Source: Flavobacteriaceae bacterium (GTDB taxonomy: Bacteria; Bacteroidota; Bacteroidia; Flavobacteriales; Flavobacteriaceae). Taken from it: a DNA stretch of 37,360 nucleotides. The stretch lies in assembly GCA_947457255.1 (NCBI GenBank), contig CANGUZ010000020.1, forward strand, positions 1-37,360. Reading direction: 5' to 3'. The notes below the pieces were generated by a model. That model saw only the letters and a list, made by a program, of their open reading frames with translations. It did not search any database and was not told the DNA's origin. Of this stretch, positions 24,828 to 31,374 are shown piece by piece. The first letter of the stretch is position 1. The number at the start of each line of letters is the position of its first letter. A program made the position numbers and the translations under genes.

Positions 24828-24856
24828 GTATTGTTTTTAACAAAAGTAATTAAATA

Positions 24857-24885
24857 AAAAAAACTCCAACTTTTCAATTGGAATT
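24857..24885 (-). terminator. Terminator behind the orphan sorting-domain segment
   Basis: Stem AACTCCAA / TTGGAATT (24862-24869 and 24878-24885) with an 8-nt loop. On the minus strand it is followed by a T-run. It is a near copy of the terminator at 28449-28479. Confidence 0.7.
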
Positions 24886-24908
24886 TTCTTTATGATATAA
24901 AAAAGGAA

Positions 24909-25100
24909 TTATTTGATAACTAATTTTCTAGTTGCAGTTTTTCCTTCTTCAGTGATTTTTAAGATGTAAACACCACTAATAAGTTTTGAAACGTTTACCA
25001 CTTGGTTAGTAACATTTGTTTTAATAACTTGTTTTCCTAATACATCAAAAATGGCAACTGATTTTGTTGCAGCAGCATTATATGAAGTGATGAATAAGTT
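24909..25100 (-). pseudogene. Orphan T9SS type A sorting-domain fragment
   Basis: The minus strand, in the +1 frame relative to the S8 peptidase stop, encodes 63 residues from NLFITSYNAAATKSVAIFDV through GVYILKITEEGKTATRKLVI to a stop. It matches the C-terminus of the lamin-tail-like protein at 28501-29436 at 61 of 63 residues, while the DNA differs at roughly 14 positions, mostly synonymous. It has no start codon and no upstream domain of its own, so it is most likely the 3' relic of a duplicated secreted-protein gene. It lies directly against the peptidase stop codon, and the terminator behind it belongs to the same duplicated block. Confidence 0.8.
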
Positions 25101-27288
25101 ACTTTTTTACTAATTTCTTTTGAAATCTATTACCATTAGATGTTTTAATATTTACTAAATAAATGCCACTTGAGAAATTTGAGGAGTTCAATTCATAAGT
25201 GGTGATATTACCTATTTCTTTTCTATATATTTCTTTTCCGTCGAGAGAGAATACTGATAGTTCATCAATAGTAAATCCTTCGCAAGAAATTGTAACAGAT
25301 GAATTTGTTGGATTAGGAAACATTATGATTTTGCTTTCGTCTATTGTCAAATTATTAGGTACGTTATCAACGGAAAAAGAAGATTTAGTAGGATTCGATT
25401 TTCTAGCAACATAATCATTATTTGTACATACGTCTAAATCAATGTAACCTCTAAATCTTGATCCTGATTTACTATGAAACCCACTTGATAAAATAATAGA
25501 ATTACCAGCACGATAAATTGCACTAGCATTTGCTTCTATTATGTTCGTTGCAGTAATAGTATTAATTGCTTGCTTTTGATCTATGCCAGTTGCTGCTACT
25601 TTAATACTAATAGACAAATTAGGATAACAAATATAGGATTGTGCTAATAAAACCGCTTGGTACGCATTGACTAAACCATAGCCCATTTCATTGTTCCAAG
25701 TTCCATTGGGTCTTCCTGAAGTTAAACTATAGATATAGTTTGTTGCTGGAACTTGTGGAGTGGTATTTATTTTTTGAGCTGATTTTTCTATAATATCACT
25801 AACATCTTGAACAGATAAAGATGGATTAGCTTTTAAAACAAGAGCAGCGACTCCTGCAACTATTGCACAAGCGGCTGAGGTATCTTTAAAAGCAGAGTCA
25901 TAAAACCCACCTAAAGATGTTGTGACAATTTCTTGTCCAGGAGCCATAATATCTAAAGTAGAACCATAGTTGCTTCTTAATGTGGTTCCAAAATCAGTAC
26001 AATTACCAGCTGTTTTTCTAGAACCACATTTGTTTATGGCGCCAACATTAAGTATTTTTGGATTTGAATTTGATGGATATTTACCATCTGGATTATCTTC
26101 ATTACCAGCTGAAAAAACAACAACAGCACCATTTAGTATAGCATCGTCGATTGCGTCATCAATTTGGGTAACTCTAACTCCTCCTAAGTTCCAAGAATTG
26201 CTAATTACTTTAGCGCCAGCATTTACTGCCCAAATAAATCCATTTACTATTTGAGTAGGAGTTACTGGTTGTATACCAATAGGCATACTGACTGAAATCA
26301 GTTTTGAAATTGGAGCTACACCACTAATTCCTCGAGAATTATTTTGAATTGCGCCAATAAGTCCAGCACACAAGGTACCATGATTAAAACTAAGTCCATC
26401 TGATGTAGTTATATAAATTTGTGATGGTCCATTAGTCACTACATCATATCCTAACCCATGAACATTTGTTGCTAAATCTGGATGATCTAATTGGAATCCT
26501 GTATCAAAAATTGCAACTTTAATATCATCGCCTTTCGATACAGGCCAAGCATCTTCAGTTTTAATATCAATTCCGATATATTCATTACCGTTTTGTCCAG
26601 TATTTTTTAGTCCCCATTGATTTGCAAATAAAGGATCAATTGAGTCAGTTGAGCCATGAATCATAAAAGCCGGTTCTACATATTCAAATAAACCTGTTTC
26701 ATAAAATAAATTAGCCAGTACTAATGCATTTGATTTTGAATTTTTTGTACAACTAACAGTATACCATAACGGCAAGTATTTATTTTGCCCTAAAACTTCA
26801 AGATTAAATTGTTTTACTTTTTTATATAATATATTTACATCTTCTTCACTTTTTAATTTTACAGAAAAGTTGTTCGACAGACCTATTGTTTTTCCCTCCG
26901 CATCTTTAAAACTTGGTGAGGCAAGTACTACGTTAGTTTTTTTATTAAGCGCCGTTACTTCATTTAAATATTGAATCTCAGTTTTGCTTTTATTGGAAAT
27001 GATTTCTAGATAATGAGTTTTTATTTGCTGTCTAGATTTTGCCTCTGCATCAGTCGTAATTAAACTGCTTCTGGTGTGATCTTCAATTACTTTACTAGCT
27101 TTTTGTGAAGGAGCATTAAATGAATTAGTAGAATTATCATTAGTGGTTACTGAAATAACTTCGGTATTAAGCTCTAAAAAAAGTTTTTCTCCTTTATAAT
27201 AATAAAAATATCTAGTGTTTTTTTGTCCATAACTTGCACTAATTATCAGCAGGAAAATTAAGGAAAGAATTATTTTTAAGTTTTTCAT
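25099..27288 (-). CDS. Subtilisin-like S8 serine peptidase exported by T9SS
   Basis: 729 residues. Signal peptide MKNLKIILSLIFLLIISASYGQ, a long propeptide-like region to about 215, then the S8 catalytic domain with the triad D262 (IFDTGFQLDHPD), H303 (NHGTLCAG) and S471 (KDTSAACAI), and oxyanion N396 (SAGNEDN). The serine loop reads TSAAC rather than the common TSMAxP but keeps the nucleophile. A segment near 555-620 (IYRAGNSIILSSGFHSKSGS) is the repeat-like motif common on Bacteroidota surface proteins. Residues 650-729 (IIMFPNPTNSSVTIS ... KKLVKK) are a complete T9SS sorting domain. It lies 29 nt behind the fibre-like gene and is probably cotranscribed. Confidence 0.93.
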   Translation of the reverse strand: MKNLKIILSLIFLLIISASYGQKNTRYFYYYKGEKLFLELNTEVISVTTNDNSTNSFNAPSQKASKVIEDHTRSSLITTDAEAKSRQQIKTHYLEIISNKSKTEIQYLNEVTALNKKTNVVLASPSFKDAEGKTIGLSNNFSVKLKSEEDVNILYKKVKQFNLEVLGQNKYLPLWYTVSCTKNSKSNALVLANLFYETGLFEYVEPAFMIHGSTDSIDPLFANQWGLKNTGQNGNEYIGIDIKTEDAWPVSKGDDIKVAIFDTGFQLDHPDLATNVHGLGYDVVTNGPSQIYITTSDGLSFNHGTLCAGLIGAIQNNSRGISGVAPISKLISVSMPIGIQPVTPTQIVNGFIWAVNAGAKVISNSWNLGGVRVTQIDDAIDDAILNGAVVVFSAGNEDNPDGKYPSNSNPKILNVGAINKCGSRKTAGNCTDFGTTLRSNYGSTLDIMAPGQEIVTTSLGGFYDSAFKDTSAACAIVAGVAALVLKANPSLSVQDVSDIIEKSAQKINTTPQVPATNYIYSLTSGRPNGTWNNEMGYGLVNAYQAVLLAQSYICYPNLSISIKVAATGIDQKQAINTITATNIIEANASAIYRAGNSIILSSGFHSKSGSRFRGYIDLDVCTNNDYVARKSNPTKSSFSVDNVPNNLTIDESKIIMFPNPTNSSVTISCEGFTIDELSVFSLDGKEIYRKEIGNITTYELNSSNFSSGIYLVNIKTSNGNRFQKKLVKK

Positions 27289-27317
27289 AATTTATATATT
27301 TAAAATTTAAATATGAT

Positions 27318-28346
27318 TTACTTACCTATTCTTGCTTCAAGTGCCTCAATGCGTTTGTTTTGAGCGATAATATAAAGCATTAATTCTTCAATTTTTTCTT
27401 GCTGAATTTTTGCCATTTCACCTAATGCTATGCCATTTTCAGCTATTTCTTTTGCTGATGGTACATTTGGTAAATGTTTGTGTTTAGTAATAAATTGCTC
27501 TACTTCTGATAAAGGTTTTAAAACGTATTCTTTTTCAAAAACATAATCAGCCCATGTTCCAGTACCCCCACTTGAAACAATTCTAACTTCGTCAGTTAAG
27601 ACACCTCCAGTTACGAATAGTTTGTATGTTGAATAAAGAAGATTTGAAGGAAAAGTAGTAACGGCACCAATACCAACTTTACCGTTAAGTTTAACCTGGT
27701 CAAGCGCAAAATCTCCCCAGATCAAAGGTGATGTGGTTGGTTTATTAGATATCATTAGCTTGTCATTACTTGTTTGTATATCTTCGCCTATACTGTAGCC
27801 TATAAAAATATTTCTTGAGCCGTTAGTGACTTCTCCTGCGCTTGTTCCAATAAACACATTGCCATACCCAGAGGTGTTTTCTGCACCTGCACTGTTGCCA
27901 ACATAAACATTACCGTATCCGCCAACATTATTTGCTCCTGTATTCGCCCCAACAAGCGTGTTAAATCCACCCGTATTATTAGTTCCACCGCTTTGAGAAC
28001 CAATAAACGTATTACCAACGCCAGAGTTTAAAGTTGTATTACTCAAGCCTTGTCCAGCGCCATTCCCAATATAAGTATTACTACCAGAACCAGATGAAAA
28101 CCTTCCAGCATTAACACCAATAGAAACGCTATTTGGCATTGCAAGAGCATTAACTCCAAAAACAGTTCTATTTGTTGCTAACAATCCAGCACTTACTGCA
28201 TTTCGTCTAAAAAGAATGTCAAAATTATTAGCAGACCCTAAATAATGTGCAGCAGTAATCGTGTTGTTTGCAACTGTAGCTTGTGCATTTGCAATTTGGA
28301 GACTCAAACCAAGAATGCAGGATAGGAATAATTGTTTAGTTTTCAT
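27318..28346 (-). CDS. Secreted trimeric-fibre-like protein
   Basis: The start MKTKQLFLSCILGLSLQIANAQ gives 342 residues and a good signal peptide; a longer reading of 381 residues would place that peptide internally. The centre (about 60-210) consists of short glycine- and asparagine-rich repeats such as NTYIGNGAGQG, GNVYVGNSAGAEN and NVFIGTSAGEV, similar to YadA-type head or phage-fibre repeats. The end is the Bacteroidota tail module FEKEYVLKPLSEVEQFI, LPNVPSAKEI, NGIALGEM and a coiled coil to the C-terminus. It probably forms a surface trimer; there is no T9SS domain. Upstream of the S8 peptidase in the same direction. Confidence 0.82.
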   Translation of the reverse strand: MKTKQLFLSCILGLSLQIANAQATVANNTITAAHYLGSANNFDILFRRNAVSAGLLATNRTVFGVNALAMPNSVSIGVNAGRFSSGSGSNTYIGNGAGQGLSNTTLNSGVGNTFIGSQSGGTNNTGGFNTLVGANTGANNVGGYGNVYVGNSAGAENTSGYGNVFIGTSAGEVTNGSRNIFIGYSIGEDIQTSNDKLMISNKPTTSPLIWGDFALDQVKLNGKVGIGAVTTFPSNLLYSTYKLFVTGGVLTDEVRIVSSGGTGTWADYVFEKEYVLKPLSEVEQFITKHKHLPNVPSAKEIAENGIALGEMAKIQQEKIEELMLYIIAQNKRIEALEARIGK

Positions 28347-28417
28347 GTTGTTAAAAATTAAGTTGTTAGATATTAAATTTAGTAAAAAAATTAACATGTT
28401 TTTACTTCGCAATGAAA

Positions 28418-28437
28418 ACATATTAACAACAATATGT
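28418..28437. promoter_or_regulatory. Inverted repeat upstream of the fibre-like gene
   Basis: Arms ACATATT / AATATGT with a 6-nt spacer, about 75 nt upstream of the start. The position would suit an operator, but no -7 match accompanies it. Confidence 0.3.
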
Positions 28438-28448
28438 AAAGTAATTAA

Positions 28449-28479
28449 ATAAAAAAACTCCAACTTTTCAATTGGAGTT
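28449..28479 (-). terminator. Terminator of the lamin-tail-like gene
   Basis: Perfect 8-bp stem AACTCCAA / TTGGAGTT (28456-28463 and 28472-28479) with an 8-nt loop and a T-run on the minus strand. Duplicated at 24857-24885. Confidence 0.75.
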
Positions 28480-28500
28480 TCTATATGAAATAAAAAATAA

Positions 28501-29436
28501 TTATTTAATAACTAATTTTCTAGTTGCTGTTTTTCCTTCTTCTGTGATTTTTAAGATATAAACACCGCTAATTAATTTTGAAACATTTACCACTTGGTTA
28601 GTAACATTTGTTTTAATAACTTGTTTTCCTAATACATCAAAAATGGCAACTGATTTTGTAGCAGCAGTGTTAGATGAAGTGATGAATAAATTACCATCTA
28701 CTACTGGATTAGGATATACATTTAAACCAGAAATTGAATTTTGTTTTACCCCTAAAGTATAACCTCCAAGAGCAATAGCATTTTTAATAAATTCACAATT
28801 ATTATTAGGAGTTGCAAAAGCAGCGTTTCCACCATAAGTAAAAGAATCATTTGCAAATGTTCCGCCATTTGGACCCACTCCATTTTTACGACTAGCATAG
28901 CTGTCTTGGTATGCCCAAGCGGCAGAAATATCACTTGAACCACCAGGAATATCTAGAGGATTTCCAAATTGGTCTACTATAGATACAACTGCAGGTGTTG
29001 GAGTTGCTCCATCAGTAATTACTATTCTATAGGCGTCATTTCCATTTCCGTTGGGAATGCTTCCAGAAGCTAAACCAGTAGGTAGTGTTATTGAAGGATA
29101 CATCTCGTTAAAAGTTTTAGTCAAATCTGTTCCAGCAGAAGCTACTAAATAAACAAATGAGTTTGTAACTGTACCTAGGGGTGTTAAATCTAAACCAGAA
29201 CTCCATGCAATTGCAGATGCATCAGCGGCTCCATTGGACTCCGTTTGAATTCTATAGTTTGTAAAATCAATTGTTCCTGAAACGTAAAGTTCAGTTACTT
29301 TTGGGCTCGAACTACCAGTTGTACCAGCACATCCAGCACCTGAAAGAGTTCCGTCAACAACTTTAGTAATAACAACAGATTGAGCAAAACCTGACATTGC
29401 AATTAAAGCTAATGATAAAGTGTAAAGTTTTTTCAT
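28501..29436 (-). CDS. T9SS cargo with lamin-tail-like domain
   Basis: The start MKKLYTLSLALIAMSGFAQ gives 311 residues with a clean signal peptide; an upstream ATG adds ten residues ahead of it. The mature part (about 20-230) begins VVITKVVDGTLSG and continues with PKVTELYVSGTIDFTNYRI and WAYQDSYASRKNGVGPNGG, resembling lamin-tail-like modules on secreted Bacteroidota proteins. The last ~75 residues (LNVYPNPVVDGNLFITS ... GVYILKITEEGKTATRKLVI) are a T9SS type A sorting domain. Ligand or enzymatic role unknown. The 3' end and terminator are duplicated at 24857-25100. Confidence 0.85.
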   Translation of the reverse strand: MKKLYTLSLALIAMSGFAQSVVITKVVDGTLSGAGCAGTTGSSSPKVTELYVSGTIDFTNYRIQTESNGAADASAIAWSSGLDLTPLGTVTNSFVYLVASAGTDLTKTFNEMYPSITLPTGLASGSIPNGNGNDAYRIVITDGATPTPAVVSIVDQFGNPLDIPGGSSDISAAWAYQDSYASRKNGVGPNGGTFANDSFTYGGNAAFATPNNNCEFIKNAIALGGYTLGVKQNSISGLNVYPNPVVDGNLFITSSNTAATKSVAIFDVLGKQVIKTNVTNQVVNVSKLISGVYILKITEEGKTATRKLVIK

Positions 29437-29463
29437 AATTATGATTTTAAAATATTTAGACAA

Positions 29464-29471
29464 CAAATATA
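29464..29471 (-). promoter_or_regulatory. Candidate -7 element of the lamin-tail-like gene
   Basis: TATATTTG on the minus strand matches TAnnTTTG, about 28 nt before the chosen ATG. No TTG at the right distance upstream. Confidence 0.4.
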
Positions 29472-29546
29472 TAAAGAATTTTTACTTAAAGATATAAATC
29501 AGTGTGAAAAAAACAACAAAAAAAGGTTAAGACTGAATTTTATTAA

Positions 29547-29882
29547 CTATTTTATTATTAGTTTTCGCGTAGCGCTTGCATCGCCTTCCTTGATTTTTAT
29601 GATGTAAACTCCTGGAGAAATACTAGAAATATTCAGCTCTCTGGCACTTAAAGAAGTTTGTAATACTTTTTTCCCTAGAACATCAAAAATGGTAATTTCT
29701 TTATTTGCAGTCGTTTTTGAAGTTATGTATATTTTGCCATTACTTACAGGATTAGGATAAAAACCAAGTCCATCCGCAGTTTCTTGGGGTTTAGGCTGTT
29801 GTTTAGCATTGTCCTGAGCAGAAGCTGTCAGGGCAAACAAACATAGGAATAGCGTAAGTATGTAAAAGTAATTTTTTCTCAT
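29547..29882 (-). CDS. Minimal T9SS protein: signal peptide plus sorting domain
   Basis: 111 residues. The signal peptide (MRKNYFYILTLFLCLFALTASAQ) is followed by about 15 polar residues (DNAKQQPKPQETADG) and then directly by a full type A sorting domain (FYPNPVSNGKIYITS ... SPGVYIIKIKEG ... TRKLIIK). No cargo domain is present. Either the sorting domain itself is the functional product, or the gene is a shortened cargo. The promoter-like TATCTTTG lies just upstream. Identification of both parts is firm; function unknown. Confidence 0.82.
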   Translation of the reverse strand: MRKNYFYILTLFLCLFALTASAQDNAKQQPKPQETADGLGFYPNPVSNGKIYITSKTTANKEITIFDVLGKKVLQTSLSARELNISSISPGVYIIKIKEGDASATRKLIIK

Positions 29883-29899
29883 AAGTACTTGTAATAGTG

Positions 29900-29907
29900 C
29901 AAAGATA
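29900..29907 (-). promoter_or_regulatory. Candidate -7 element of the minimal T9SS gene
   Basis: TATCTTTG on the minus strand matches TAnnTTTG; a start near 29893 would leave an ~11-nt leader. A TTTG lies only 12 nt upstream, so the -33 part is doubtful. Confidence 0.45.
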
Positions 29908-29932
29908 TGAATATTATTTCAAATATTGAGCC

Positions 29933-29966
29933 AAAAAAAATATCCCGAAATTTTCGGGATATTTTA
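29933..29966 (-). terminator. Terminator of the surface lipoprotein gene
   Basis: Thirteen-bp arms AAAATATCCCGAA / TTCGGGATATTTT (29937-29949 and 29953-29965) with loop ATT; on the minus strand a T-run follows. The core TCCCGA / TCGGGA is the same as in the palindromes at 14229 and 20070. Confidence 0.85.
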
Positions 29967-29985
29967 ACATTTTCAATTCGATTTT

Positions 29986-31191
29986 TTACAATCCTGTTGT
30001 CCAACCAGTTGCCCATGATGGAATTTCAACTCCATTTCCAGCTCCAGTAGCCGTAGTTGTTTCAGCAAAAACAGCAGAAACATCTGCACTAACACCAGCT
30101 GTTGCAGGCGGCACAGCCGTAGTTCTTCCTGTTGATTTACGTGTAACATCTGAAAAAGTTACATTATTTGCTTTTAATGCAGTACCAACCCCTGCAATGC
30201 TTTCATCATGTTCAACATCAAAACCATCTGCCCATCCGCTTACAACAACATTTGTAAATACACCTCTTGTTCCTCTTCTTAATTTTAAAGCATCATTTTC
30301 AGGGTAAGATTTAGCATCTGCAACGCTTCCAGGGCCAACTAAAGTAAGATTGTTGATTGTAGGGTTTGATAATGGTGTGTTTGCAAATCCTTGTTCAAAG
30401 TTATCTGCTTCAATTCCTCTGTTTCCTTTTCCGAAAGAAATTTTACCATACCAGTTTGAATTGGTTCCGTTCCATCCTTCAGTCCAATCAAATTGATCAT
30501 CTTCGTTTCCAAAAGAAACTAAATTCGACGTATTTACTGTACCTCCAAAAAATTCAAATCCATCATCAGAACCATGAAATGCTTGAACAAATTCTACAGT
30601 AGTTCCAGAACCAACACCAAATAATGACAAACCATTAAATTCTTTTTCGCTATTGAAAGCTGCTCCACAATACTCTAATCTCAAATATCTAATAGTACCC
30701 GAATTATCCGAAGATGTTGCTCCACCATAAGTTAATTCAGCAACTTCAGATTGTGCTGTAGATGCACCTCCAGTAACTCTATTAATAGGAGCTTTACCAC
30801 AAATTACTAAACCGCCCCAATCTCCGGGAGCTTTAGTGGCTAAACCACTAGTCATTACAACTGGATTTGTAGCGGTTCCATTTACATTAATTTTTCCACC
30901 CTGTGCAACGGCAATAAATGAAGCTGTTCCTCCAACTCCTTCTATTTTTGTCCCTGCAGGAATAGTTAGAGTTGCTCCAGAATTAATTTGTAATCTTCCT
31001 GTAAGCTTGTAAACAGTAGTAGCATTTAAAATAACTTCACCATCGTTAATTTGACCTTTAAAGTCGTTCGCATTAATCACAAAAGTTGAGCTTGGGCTTG
31101 AATTTTTATTCTCGTCATCTTTAGAACAGCTCGTTAATAATGTAGCCGATAATGCTAAAATGCCAAAAAAATTTAAAACTGAATTTTTCAT
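29986..31191 (-). CDS. Surface lipoprotein, parallel beta-helix-like
   Basis: 401 residues. The lipoprotein signal ends LLTSC with C22, followed by SKDDE, which fits the Bacteroidota lipoprotein export signal (acidic K-D-D-E type), so the protein is predicted on the cell surface. The mature part shows short repeated strands (GRLQINSGATLTIPAGTKIE, then IAVAQGGKINVNGTATNPV and later GNRGIEADNFEQG), consistent with a right-handed beta-helix. It is downstream of the TonB receptor and probably its partner, as in SusD-like arrangements, though it is not SusD. A PHO-box-like direct repeat lies about 110 nt upstream. Substrate unknown. Confidence 0.82.
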   Translation of the reverse strand: MKNSVLNFFGILALSATLLTSCSKDDENKNSSPSSTFVINANDFKGQINDGEVILNATTVYKLTGRLQINSGATLTIPAGTKIEGVGGTASFIAVAQGGKINVNGTATNPVVMTSGLATKAPGDWGGLVICGKAPINRVTGGASTAQSEVAELTYGGATSSDNSGTIRYLRLEYCGAAFNSEKEFNGLSLFGVGSGTTVEFVQAFHGSDDGFEFFGGTVNTSNLVSFGNEDDQFDWTEGWNGTNSNWYGKISFGKGNRGIEADNFEQGFANTPLSNPTINNLTLVGPGSVADAKSYPENDALKLRRGTRGVFTNVVVSGWADGFDVEHDESIAGVGTALKANNVTFSDVTRKSTGRTTAVPPATAGVSADVSAVFAETTTATGAGNGVEIPSWATGWTTGL

Positions 31192-31292
31192 GTTGTTTAT
31201 TGTTTATAGTTTTTCAGGTGCAAATATGGTTTGTATTTCATGAAATGAAGTTAAGCAAATATGAACTTTAGTTTAATAAAAGCTTTTCTGAG

Positions 31293-31310
31293 TGTTAAGT
31301 AAATGTTAGT
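31293..31310 (+). promoter_or_regulatory. PHO-box-like direct repeat upstream of the surface lipoprotein
   Basis: TGTTAAG-TAAA-TGTTAGT: two 7-mers separated by four AT bases, 11 bp start to start. The same geometry occurs at 34177-34194 before the TonB receptor, in the same orientation relative to the gene it precedes. A weak -7 (CATATTTG, 31256-31263 on the minus strand) lies downstream. Confidence 0.45.
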
Positions 31311-31324
31311 AATATTAACAAACA

Positions 31325-31349
31325 TAAAAGCAGTTGAATTCAACTGCTT
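31325..31349 (-). terminator. Palindromic terminator behind the TonB receptor
   Basis: Perfect inverted repeat with 11-bp arms AAGCAGTTGAA / TTCAACTGCTT (31328-31349), no loop; on the minus strand TTTT follows. Placed 25 nt after the receptor stop, it would separate the receptor transcript from the lipoprotein transcript. Confidence 0.6.
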
Positions 31350-31374
31350 ATAATTGTTTTAGATTTATAAATGC

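Noticed and set aside
25099..25110. A-AAA-AAG before the peptidase stop as a programmed -1 frameshift site
   Set aside because: A -1 shift leads to a frame other than that of the orphan sorting domain, which needs +1 (or loss of one A). The peptidase already has a complete C-terminus.
30366..30602. Plus-strand open frame of 78 codons
   Set aside because: It is antisense to the surface-lipoprotein gene, with low-complexity composition and no start context.
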